From IMG/VR virus record IMGVR_UViG_3300031951_010869, positions 1 to 64,000 of that record: a stretch of 64,000 bases of DNA; one strand, given 5' to 3'. Below, in pieces: positions 58,259 through 64,000 of this stretch. Origin of the DNA: a virus. The notes beneath the pieces were generated by a model, which had not been told where the DNA came from, ran no database searches, and was given only the letters and a program-made list of their open reading frames with translations. Position 1 is the stretch's first letter; each line of letters opens with the position of its first letter. The translations under genes were made by a program, and so were the position numbers.

Positions 58259-58285
58259 GTTGTATTTTTGCAACAGGCATTTCGG

Positions 58286-58314
58286 TTGACCAAAAATGCC
58301 CAAAATGCTATAAT
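58286..58314 (+). promoter_or_regulatory. early sigma70 promoter A
   Basis: TTGACC (58286-58291), 17 bp ending in TGC, TATAAT (58309-58314). The predicted start coincides with the ATG at 58321, so the GIY-YIG mRNA may be leaderless. Confidence 0.75.
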
Positions 58315-58320
58315 ACACAC

Positions 58321-58650
58321 ATGATGAGAAAGAAACGTACTGATCGCAGCCACATAGTGTACATGATCCAAATTGGATTTGAGTACTACATTGGTATTAC
58401 CGCAAAAACCCAGCGCACAATCAACATGTCGCTCCGTAGCCGTGTGAACAAGCACATCTACCGTAGCCGCACAGAAGACAAAGGCTGGAACTTGTACGAA
58501 GCAATTCGCGCAAACGGTACTGAAGCAATGAACGTGGCTATCGTGGACATTGTGCGTGGCAAAGATGCCGCACATAAGTTGGAGCGCGAGTTAATACAAA
58601 AGTATGCACCTGCGCTGAACACGGACGTTCGCGTGAAGCAAAACGGTTGA
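58321..58650 (+). CDS. GIY-YIG-like endonuclease
   Basis: The 109-residue protein (108 if the second ATG is used) has '[20 protein letters not shown]' in the position of the GIY-YIG strands (Val-Tyr, then Tyr-Ile-Gly), '[10 protein letters not shown]' with His/Arg and '[13 protein letters not shown]' with the catalytic Glu region. It matches the minimal catalytic domain without a DNA-binding extension. It may be a homing-type or host-degrading nuclease. It stands first behind an early promoter. Confidence 0.72.
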   Translation: MMRKKRTDRSHIVYMIQIGFEYYIGITAKTQRTINMSLRSRVNKHIYRSRTEDKGWNLYEAIRANGTEAMNVAIVDIVRGKDAAHKLERELIQKYAPALNTDVRVKQNG

Positions 58651-58675
58651 CACCAAATCACCGTTTTGCTATAAT
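58647..58675 (+). promoter_or_regulatory. early sigma70 promoter B
   Basis: TTGACA (58647-58652), 17 bp ending in TGC, TATAAT (58670-58675), followed by acacacatagacaa and an aggagc ribosome site. Confidence 0.8.
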
Positions 58676-58702
58676 ACACACATAGACAACAGAGGAGCCA
58701 CC

Positions 58703-58903
58703 ATGCACAAGATGATTCGCGGCAAATATGACTCGCTGTGGAAATGGAAGCTCAATCCGGTAGGATTAGCTCGCAAAACACATCGTCAGCGTGGCAAATT
58801 TGCCACAGCCATGCAGTATGCCTGCAGGGTTAAAGGTGGTGTTAAGGCAATACAATACATTCGCGATCAGCCCTGGGAAACCTGGACTGCTCTGCACGGT
58901 TGA
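58703..58903 (+). CDS. small basic early protein
   Basis: The 66-residue protein is strongly basic with Trp residues ('LWKWKLNPVGLARKTHRQRG'). No family is recognised. A strong aggagcc site lies upstream and the gene is flanked by early promoters B and C. DNA, RNA or host-protein binding in takeover is plausible. Confidence 0.6.
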   Translation: MHKMIRGKYDSLWKWKLNPVGLARKTHRQRGKFATAMQYACRVKGGVKAIQYIRDQPWETWTALHG

Positions 58904-58928
58904 CCAAAAATTCCCAATTTGCTATAAT
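58900..58928 (+). promoter_or_regulatory. early sigma70 promoter C
   Basis: TTGACC (58900-58905), 17 bp ending in TGC, TATAAT (58923-58928); the string after the -10 (acacacatagaca) is the same as in promoter B. The -35 overlaps the stop of the upstream gene. Confidence 0.78.
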
Positions 58929-58955
58929 ACACACATAGACACTAAGGAGCTTGAG

Positions 58956-59156
58956 ATGACCACTATAACTGTAGCACAAATGATTGAGGCACTCCGTGCC
59001 CTGCCCGCTGATGCTCGCTTGGTAGTGACCGAGTCTGGTTATTACTCCTACGGTGAGTTTGCGGATATCATGTTGCCGGAAGTGTATACTCCGGAAAATG
59101 ATTTGACGCCAGGCGCACCCGTGTATCGTATCGGACATTCACATCAATCTTATTAA
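58956..59156 (+). CDS. small early phage protein
   Basis: With ATG at 58956 after aaggagc the product has 66 residues: a helix 'VAQMIEALRALPADARLVV' and a Tyr/Gly/Glu-rich rest. It resembles small proteins seen in many phages, without known function. Confidence 0.65.
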   Translation: MTTITVAQMIEALRALPADARLVVTESGYYSYGEFADIMLPEVYTPENDLTPGAPVYRIGHSHQSY

Positions 59157-59166
59157 GGAGCCCAAC

Positions 59167-59559
59167 ATGACCAACTGGACTGACCCTATCATACACTGGA
59201 ATCAACTGCCCGGCACTGAAGTTCGCCGACTACTGGCCACATGGGGCATGGATGAAAAAGCCATTGCCAAGTATGATAAGAAACATGGCTTTGAGCATCG
59301 TCCGCTTGCAGTGCCTGCACCTGCAAAGGCAGTGACAGCAAAGCCTGTGGTGGCCGCAGTGCCTAAAGCACCTGCAAAAAAGGCAGTGCCTGCAAAGCCA
59401 GCGGCTCGTCAAAAGCATACTGGTGCTGACGGTGAAGTGAAGTTTGTGGAGCACCGCAGTCTGTATGTGGGCTTCTGGGGTGGCCGGGTGGTAGTGACCA
59501 AGCGCACCGAGGCCGCATGTGTGGAGTTTTTGAAAGCCCTGCAGACACAAGGAGAGTAA
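59167..59559 (+). CDS. unknown early protein with Pro/Ala/Lys linker
   Basis: The 130-residue protein has a helical N-terminal part (about 1-45), a Lys/Pro/Ala repeat linker (about 46-80, with repeated P-A-K units) and a C-terminal Trp/Val-rich part ('VEHRSLYVGFWGGRVVVTK'). The two ends look like separate small domains joined by a flexible linker. No family is recognised. Confidence 0.6.
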   Translation: MTNWTDPIIHWNQLPGTEVRRLLATWGMDEKAIAKYDKKHGFEHRPLAVPAPAKAVTAKPVVAAVPKAPAKKAVPAKPAARQKHTGADGEVKFVEHRSLYVGFWGGRVVVTKRTEAACVEFLKALQTQGE

Positions 59560-59560
59560 C

Positions 59561-59974
59561 ATGCCCTGTAGAGATTATGCATCAGACAGTTATTCCAGCC
59601 CCACTGACAGTTGGCAGTATCGCGATCTCAAAGACCGTGCTGACATGCTGGCTCGCATTGCCTGCAAGGCCATGACTGAACTGGAAAACAACAAGATTGA
59701 AGATCTGTTGTTGCTCCGTGATGACGAGGTGCGTGAATGGTGGGCTAAACACAAAGAAGCAGACCGCAAGGCCCGCGAAAAGGAAGAACGCAAACAAGAG
59801 CGTCTGCGCCTGCGGCGTGCGGCCCTGCGTAAACTCACAGCAGAAGAAAAGGTTGCACTAGGACTCAAAAAGAGCACTGACCCAGACACTGCGGAAGATG
59901 TCACGCAAGCCCTGTCGGCAGTGATTGACCCAACAACTTTCAAACGCAAAACAAAAAAGGAATGGCAAATATGA
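59561..59974 (+). CDS. coiled-coil early protein
   Basis: The 137-residue protein starts 'MPCRDYASDSYS', followed by a helical segment and a long Arg/Lys/Glu-rich coiled coil (about 65-95). A similar N terminus occurs in small phage hypotheticals. Function unknown. It overlaps the next gene by 4 nt if that begins at 59971. Confidence 0.62.
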   Translation: MPCRDYASDSYSSPTDSWQYRDLKDRADMLARIACKAMTELENNKIEDLLLLRDDEVREWWAKHKEADRKAREKEERKQERLRLRRAALRKLTAEEKVALGLKKSTDPDTAEDVTQALSAVIDPTTFKRKTKKEWQI

Positions 59975-60240
59975 GTAAAGAAATTGAACTGGTGCCTGGT
60001 GGTGGCCGTTACTACCGTGCCATGACATTTCATTGGGTGGTTGTGGCTGTGCTGATTGTGCCTGTGGCGGCAGCACTGATTGTGGCCATTGTGAATCCCT
60101 TGTGGTTCCGCAGTGCCATGTTTGACTGGGTCGAGCGTGGTGTGAACCGACTGAGCCAGTGGCGCAATTATCAAAAGTATCGCATCTACTTGGGCACCGA
60201 TCCCAAAATGTGGCACACCCTGCGTGGCGATTTGAAATGA
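59971..60240 (+). CDS. single-pass membrane protein
   Basis: I choose ATG 59971 (89 residues) because the aagga site is too close to the ATG at 59962. One strong membrane helix spans about 18-42 (Val/Ala/Ile-rich), and the rest is basic and Trp/Tyr-rich. Function unknown. It overlaps the next small gene (ATGA). Confidence 0.6.
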   Translation: MSKEIELVPGGGRYYRAMTFHWVVVAVLIVPVAAALIVAIVNPLWFRSAMFDWVERGVNRLSQWRNYQKYRIYLGTDPKMWHTLRGDLK

Positions 60241-60347
60241 AGAAATACCCATCATACTGTTGCCAAAATTGCGGTGAACTGATTGGATGGCTTGGTCGTA
60301 TTATGCCATTTCACAAATGTAAAAAACATTTTGGAGTTAAAGAATGA
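60237..60347 (+). CDS. 36-residue zinc-ribbon-like peptide
   Basis: The product has CCQNC and later 'HKCKKHFGVKE', so four Cys/His residues could bind zinc. Overlaps with both neighbours (ATGA) support translation. The end 'HFGVKE' is shared with other small genes of this block. Confidence 0.5.
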   Translation: MKKYPSYCCQNCGELIGWLGRIMPFHKCKKHFGVKE

Positions 60348-60451
60348 TTGAAATTGTTATTGTTATTGCAGTCGTTGTTATTATTGGCATAAATGTGCTA
60401 ACAACAGTATCAACAAGATTCCGCCGATGGTTATATAAGGATGTAAAATGA
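60344..60451 (+). CDS. 35-residue membrane peptide
   Basis: A single hydrophobic helix of Ile and Val (about 2-20) is followed by a basic tail. It overlaps both neighbours by 4 nt. Function unknown. Confidence 0.5.
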   Translation: MIEIVIVIAVVVIIGINVLTTVSTRFRRWLYKDVK

Positions 60452-60741
60452 ACGAACAAATTAAACTACTTGCGGTTGAGGCTGGCGCAGTATACAGCAA
60501 TGACCATGCTGTTTCATTGTTAGATGACGAAATTGAAAAGTTCGCCGAGTTGATTGTGCGGGAATGTTGCATAGCATTGAATCCCATGTTGCGTGACATG
60601 ATCAGTCGCGGTCAGGGAGTAGATTTGATTAAATTGCATTTTGGAATGAATCCCAAAGAAATCACAACTGCTATGCTTGACGCCTCCATTGCTCAATGCG
60701 AACAAGAATTAGCGAAAAAGAAATTTGGAGTTGAAGAATGA
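60448..60741 (+). CDS. small phage protein, 'KFAELIVREC' family A
   Basis: The 97-residue protein shares 'MNEQIKLLAVEAGA', 'KFAELIVREC' and the C-terminal '-KKFGVEE' with the gene at 61108, so the two are paralogs. Such short helical proteins are common in phages and have no known function. It overlaps its neighbours by 4 nt. Confidence 0.68.
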   Translation: MNEQIKLLAVEAGAVYSNDHAVSLLDDEIEKFAELIVRECCIALNPMLRDMISRGQGVDLIKLHFGMNPKEITTAMLDASIAQCEQELAKKKFGVEE

Positions 60742-60905
60742 AAGTCTACGGCTATGCTGTTCAAACATTTGACAAAGACAGTGAAGTGCCCGATGTGAGT
60801 GTCCGTGTGTTTGCATCCAGGAACAATTTAGAATACGCACTAGAAAGTCTGGATCTGACAGAAGATCAAGAAATTTCTACTTTTGAAACAGAGGTTGAAG
60901 AATGA
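60738..60905 (+). CDS. 55-residue unknown protein
   Basis: A small beta-then-acidic protein ('MKVYGYAVQTFDKDSEVPD', 'VRVFASRNNLEYALESLDL'). ATGA overlaps at both ends support translation. No family recognised. Confidence 0.55.
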   Translation: MKVYGYAVQTFDKDSEVPDVSVRVFASRNNLEYALESLDLTEDQEISTFETEVEE

Positions 60906-61111
60906 ACAAGCGTAAAATCACTACACGGGTTATCTTTGATGGTGCTGTGGATAAAACCTATACACAGATGCGACAAGTGTATACTGATGACAAGGGTGAG
61001 TATGTAAATTGCAACCGCAATCGGTATCACATTGAGAATGATAGTTTTGATATTGTTTATACTACAGGTCAGGCGATATCGGTTAAAAAATTGTTTGAGG
61101 GTATGATATGA
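60902..61111 (+). CDS. small basic unknown protein
   Basis: The 69-residue protein is beta-rich with basic N terminus ('KRKITTRVIFDGAVD', 'FDIVYTTGQAISVKKLFEG'). It overlaps both neighbours by 4 nt. Function unknown. Confidence 0.58.
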   Translation: MNKRKITTRVIFDGAVDKTYTQMRQVYTDDKGEYVNCNRNRYHIENDSFDIVYTTGQAISVKKLFEGMI

Positions 61112-61335
61112 ACGAACGAATTCGACAACTTGCTGAACAGGCTGGCTACGAAAAAGATATGTTTGGCATTGGACACTGGGATATGCCAGAGTGTAAAAAA
61201 TTCGCCGAGTTGATTGTGAGAGAATGTATTGAACAAGCAAGCATTGGTAACGGGCACGGTAATAATCAATGGGATAGAGCGTTGACCTTTTCTGCAAAGA
61301 ATATCAAAGAACATTTTGGAGTTGAAAGTGCCTAA
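61108..61335 (+). CDS. small phage protein, 'KFAELIVREC' family B
   Basis: The 75-residue paralog of the gene at 60448 shares 'MNERIRQLAEQAG', 'KFAELIVREC' and 'EHFGVE'. Identical DNA runs such as aattcgccgagttgattgtg occur in both copies, which suggests recent duplication. Function unknown. Confidence 0.68.
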   Translation: MNERIRQLAEQAGYEKDMFGIGHWDMPECKKFAELIVRECIEQASIGNGHGNNQWDRALTFSAKNIKEHFGVESA

Positions 61336-61789
61336 ATTGTACATGTTGGTAGGAGTGCCAGGATCAGGCAAAAGCACCTGGATCAAAGACCAGGTCTGGG
61401 CCTTGGGCTTGAGTGTGGTCAGCACAGACCCCTGGGTGGAAGATTATGCCCGGAGCCAAGGCAAGACCTATTCAGAAGTGTTTGAAGAATACATGCCTAT
61501 TGCTGTTCGCCTGATGACCAACCATGCGTTGACTGCACAGGCTAACAACAACGACATCATCTGGGATCAGACCAGCACCACACGGGCAAGCCGGGCCAAA
61601 AAGTTTCGCATGTTGCCGGAATACTCGGCCATTGCTGTGGTATTTCGAACGCCCGAGCCTGAAGAATTGGCTAGACGATTGGCCGGCCGTCCGGGCAAAA
61701 CAATCCCATCTGAGGTGATTGCTCGCATGATTCGGGACTGGGAAGAGCCAGACTTGTCGGAAGGTTTTGAAGAAATTTGGAGAGTGTGA
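61328..61789 (+). CDS. P-loop kinase, polynucleotide-kinase-like
   Basis: The start is probably the GTG at 61328 after ggagttgaa (153 residues). 'LVGVPGSGKSTW' near 6-17 is a Walker A of the AAA_33/polynucleotide-kinase type; 'IIWDQTSTTRASRAKKF' near 76-92 and 'PEPEELARRLAGRPGK' near 108 fit the family (lid Arg). It would phosphorylate a nucleic-acid 5' end or a small molecule. It overlaps its neighbours. Confidence 0.75.
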   Translation: MPKLYMLVGVPGSGKSTWIKDQVWALGLSVVSTDPWVEDYARSQGKTYSEVFEEYMPIAVRLMTNHALTAQANNNDIIWDQTSTTRASRAKKFRMLPEYSAIAVVFRTPEPEELARRLAGRPGKTIPSEVIARMIRDWEEPDLSEGFEEIWRV

Positions 61790-61965
61790 TGATTAGAATC
61801 CTATTGGCTTTTGTTGTTGTGTTTGGCATGTTCTTTTTCGGCATTCAGTACCTACGGAACATGTCCGGAAAAGAATCGTGGAGTTTGGTAAAACTCTTGA
61901 CTTACAGTGCATTTTGTGCTATACTTACTTTTGGTAGTCTACTTGCCCTTGTGGTACTTTTTTAA
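61789..61965 (+). CDS. two-helix membrane protein
   Basis: With ATG 61789 the product has 58 residues with helices at about 3-20 and 37-57. The loop is short and basic. It lies 9 nt before the SPFH lipoprotein gene, suggesting an envelope partner. Function unknown. Confidence 0.55.
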   Translation: MIRILLAFVVVFGMFFFGIQYLRNMSGKESWSLVKLLTYSAFCAILTFGSLLALVVLF

Positions 61966-61974
61966 GGAAATAAA

Positions 61975-62769
61975 ATGAAACGTATTTTGACTCTCTCCGT
62001 TCTTGCCGCGGCTGTGCTGGCAACAGGTTGTACTCGTATCGAAACAGGTGAAGTTGGTGTACGTGTTGGCTTTGATAAACAAGTCCAGCAAGGTGAATTA
62101 ATGCCTGGCTCGTTTAATCAAACCTTTTGGGGTGATGTTCTTACATTCCCAATCAAGGACGTTAATGTCAAACTGGAGGACATGACACCTGTTGCTAAAG
62201 ATAACTCAACAATGAAAGACTTTGATGCAGTGGTTATCTATAACATCAATCAAGCACAGGTAGCCGAGTTGTATAGCCAAAAGAGTCAAGCATTCCATGC
62301 TCGGCACAACGGCGACATCTACTTGATGTACAACTATATGGTTCAAACCACTCGTAATGCCATCTACAAAGAAGCCCGAAAGTACGAGGCACTAGACATG
62401 GCTGATAATCGCCAAGTGATGGAACAAGCAATTAAAGAACAAATTCAAAAGAGTTTGGCTGATGAAAAACTTGATGGTAGTTTGGTTGTTGGTCAAGTGT
62501 TGATTCGGAATATTGTACCTGCAGATTCTGTGGTTGCGAGTGCAAATGAGTTGGTTCGTGCCAAGAATGAATTGAAACAAAAAGAAGTTGAAGTTAAGAC
62601 TGCTAAGATGGAAGCAGAACGTATGCAAGCATTGAGTAATCAAGGTGCTCAGTCAATTGCTTACATGCAAGCGCAGGCTATGATGAATATCTCAGAAGGT
62701 ATCAAGAACGGTCGTGTGCAAACAATTGTTGTTCCTGCAAACTTCAATGCGCTGATGATGCAAAAATGA
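61975..62769 (+). CDS. SPFH/prohibitin-like lipoprotein
   Basis: The 264-residue protein has a signal peptide and lipobox L-A-T-G-C with Cys 19 as lipid attachment site. Residues about 22-190 have the SPFH/band 7 pattern ('GEVGVRVGFDKQ', 'MKDFDAVVIYNINQAQVAELY' read to 20), and about 195-235 is a Glu/Lys/Ala coiled coil typical of HflK/HflC or prohibitin. Such proteins form rings in membranes and control FtsH. Phage members may protect against FtsH or defence systems. It has an aagga ribosome site. Confidence 0.78.
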   Translation: MKRILTLSVLAAAVLATGCTRIETGEVGVRVGFDKQVQQGELMPGSFNQTFWGDVLTFPIKDVNVKLEDMTPVAKDNSTMKDFDAVVIYNINQAQVAELYSQKSQAFHARHNGDIYLMYNYMVQTTRNAIYKEARKYEALDMADNRQVMEQAIKEQIQKSLADEKLDGSLVVGQVLIRNIVPADSVVASANELVRAKNELKQKEVEVKTAKMEAERMQALSNQGAQSIAYMQAQAMMNISEGIKNGRVQTIVVPANFNALMMQK

Positions 62770-63062
62770 ACCGATTTAGACCACAAGATATATCTAAAAA
62801 GTATATCATGCAAGAACGCCGAATGGGTGTCTGGGTAAACTACAATTGGCAAACTCGCGACAAATGGTATCCTGCAGGCTGGAAGCCCAATCACATCAGC
62901 ATTGGGCGCAGATTTGGCCACTTGCATTATCTTGCTTGCCATGCGCCAGCACCTGTCCAAAAGCGTTGGCGTGCGGCATACCAACGGTTCTGTAATCAGC
63001 ACATTCCCAGCCGTGCCAGCATGCGATATCTTGCTGCCTTCACTTATGATTCCAGGCTATGA
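62766..63062 (+). CDS. small basic unknown protein
   Basis: The 98-residue protein is rich in Arg, His, Tyr and Trp ('RRFGHLHYLACHAPAPVQKRW'). No family is recognised. It overlaps the SPFH gene by 4 nt and the next gene by 4 nt. Confidence 0.55.
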   Translation: MNRFRPQDISKKYIMQERRMGVWVNYNWQTRDKWYPAGWKPNHISIGRRFGHLHYLACHAPAPVQKRWRAAYQRFCNQHIPSRASMRYLAAFTYDSRL

Positions 63063-63217
63063 ATACTGAACTTGAACGCCTGGTGCGGGCCGCTGGCGCA
63101 CCCGAAGAAGCGATGGACCAACTTTGGTTTGCTATCTTCTGTCAGCAATTTGCTGACCTGCTGATTACCGAAATGGAAATGGATCAAGAGGCTGACCTAC
63201 TGCAAGTAGATGCATAA
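63059..63217 (+). CDS. 52-residue acidic protein
   Basis: Short acidic helical protein ('ELERLVRAAGAPEEAMDQLW', 'LLITEMEMDQEADLL'). ATG overlaps the previous stop (ATGA). Function unknown. Confidence 0.55.
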   Translation: MNTELERLVRAAGAPEEAMDQLWFAIFCQQFADLLITEMEMDQEADLLQVDA

Positions 63218-63220
63218 GTA
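63213..63220 (+). promoter_or_regulatory. late-promoter-like CATAAGTA
   Basis: CATAAGTA overlaps the stop of the preceding gene and ends 5 nt before the desaturase ATG at 63226. Confidence 0.4.
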
Positions 63221-63225
63221 TCTGC

Positions 63226-63990
63226 ATGAAAAAGAAAAACTGGTTTGTGCCTTCGCACAACGAAATGATTGCATACAGTGCCTGTCTACATGTGATCCTG
63301 GTCTACTTTATCTTCAACAGTGAAGCATGGCAGTGGGCAATATGTCTGTTGGTCTACTATATCAAGATGGTAGTCGGAACTGTAACAGTTCATCGGCTGA
63401 TCACCCATCGTTCTTTTCAAGCACCAAAATGGTTTGAATATCTAGGAACATTGATTGCTATTCCTGGCACAACTTTACCAATGTTGTATTGGGTAGCAAT
63501 ACATCGAGCGCATCATAGACACTCTGACACAAAAGATGATCCGCACTCACCTGCGGTATACGGTTATCTAGCCGTGCAATTTAGACTCACACCTGCTACT
63601 CCAAAATTAAGTTATGCTCCAGAGATTGTGAAATCCAAATTTCACATGCACATGTACTACAATCATTGGTTGTACACTATCTTGGTCGGGGTGGCAGTTT
63701 ACATGATAGATCCTTATGCAGTAGTGTATGCTTATTTGGTTCCGTCACTATTGTTGCAACATGCCAGTTCACTGACCAACTCTCTCACTCACAGTCCATC
63801 AGGATATAGAAATTTTGACACACGTGATCAAAGTTCAAATAACCTGCTGGTAGGATATTTGACTGGTGGAGAGGGCTGGCACAACAATCATCACGCCGCT
63901 GCCGCAGATCCACAGTTTGGCAAAAAATGGTGGGAATTTGATCCTGGATACCGCTTAATTCAATTGGTAAGAACTGACAAAGACCGTTGA
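63226..63990 (+). CDS. acyl-CoA/fatty-acid desaturase
   Basis: The 254-residue membrane enzyme has all three His boxes of delta-9-type desaturases: HRLITH (56-61), HRAHH (93-97) and HNNHH (219-223), with four hydrophobic helices around them. It would place a double bond in a fatty acyl chain in the host membrane, using O2 and ferredoxin-like electron donors. It is slightly shorter than cellular enzymes (about 300). It lies behind a late-type promoter motif, unlike the early genes just before it. Confidence 0.9.
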   Translation: MKKKNWFVPSHNEMIAYSACLHVILVYFIFNSEAWQWAICLLVYYIKMVVGTVTVHRLITHRSFQAPKWFEYLGTLIAIPGTTLPMLYWVAIHRAHHRHSDTKDDPHSPAVYGYLAVQFRLTPATPKLSYAPEIVKSKFHMHMYYNHWLYTILVGVAVYMIDPYAVVYAYLVPSLLLQHASSLTNSLTHSPSGYRNFDTRDQSSNNLLVGYLTGGEGWHNNHHAAAADPQFGKKWWEFDPGYRLIQLVRTDKDR

Positions 63991-64000
63991 CAAACACTTA

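Noticed and set aside
1-64000. Photosynthesis-type auxiliary genes expected of a cyanophage
   Set aside because: No psbA, psbD, hli, talC or similar sequences were seen, so cyanophage identity is not claimed.

Overview
The window is a densely packed segment of a large tailed-phage genome of the T4 superfamily (contractile-tail myovirus type). I base this on a T4 gp43-type family B DNA polymerase, a gp45-type sliding clamp, a DsbA-like late-transcription DNA-binding protein, a T4 RNase H-like 5'-3' exonuclease, TATAAATA-type late promoter motifs, and many small proteins that resemble conserved hypotheticals of marine and freshwater T4-like phages. There are no ribosomal, tRNA or host housekeeping operons. 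Genes are nearly back to back, often with ATGA or TAATG overlaps. I see no photosynthesis genes, so a cyanobacterial host is not shown; an aquatic Gram-negative host is the most I would infer.

Layout. 1-1.7 kb: end of a LamG-like tail or fibre protein, a small virion protein, a holin-like protein and two tiny envelope proteins. 1.7-5.5 kb: DnaJ-like co-chaperone, ClpA-type unfoldase and an unknown protein. 5.5-8.1 kb: small virion-type proteins, a nucleotidyltransferase and a glycosyltransferase. 8.1-23.3 kb: a late region of probable internal-head or core proteins. It includes a 1389-residue protein with nucleotidyltransferase, zincin and amidoligase-like parts, and several proteins with short leaders and repeated G-V/M-A-E motifs that look like prohead-protease sites. 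It is interrupted by a glycan-enzyme block (14.9-20.1 kb, two convergent operons) and holds a Dps-like ferritin. 23.4-32.5 kb: replication and DNA modification genes (DsbA-like, amidinotransferase-like, DNA polymerase, methyltransferase-like, clamp, sulfotransferase, DpdA). 32.6-39.9 kb: FkbM methyltransferase, T4-like hypotheticals and a sugar/glycan cassette (glycosyltransferases, GalE-like epimerase, DegT-like aminotransferase, SGNH hydrolases). 40-52 kb: FolE, an MBD4/HhH-GPD-like glycosylase, two 2OG-oxygenase-like proteins, HIT hydrolase, QueD, YhhQ, B12-type radical SAM, QueE and RNase H. 52-58.2 kb: MazG-like protein and a late, mostly reverse-strand block with asparagine synthetase and two exostosin-like glycosyltransferases. 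58.2-63.2 kb: early genes behind three near-identical sigma70-type promoters, ending with an SPFH-domain lipoprotein. 63.2 kb: a fatty-acid desaturase.

How the parts fit. FolE, QueD and QueE make 7-carboxy-7-deazaguanine from GTP, YhhQ imports a 7-deazapurine, and DpdA inserts such bases into DNA. The phage therefore very probably replaces some of its guanines, although no QueC is visible in the window. A second theme is glycan or surface chemistry: about a dozen glycosyltransferase-type genes with sulfotransferase, FkbM, PIG-L deacetylase, SGNH esterases, epimerase and aminotransferase. Two promoter classes are visible: sigma70-like TTGACA-N17-TATAAT, mostly before early or metabolic genes, and a T4-late-like TAAATA/TAAGTA element placed only 4-10 nt before the start codon of late genes, which predicts leaderless late mRNAs.
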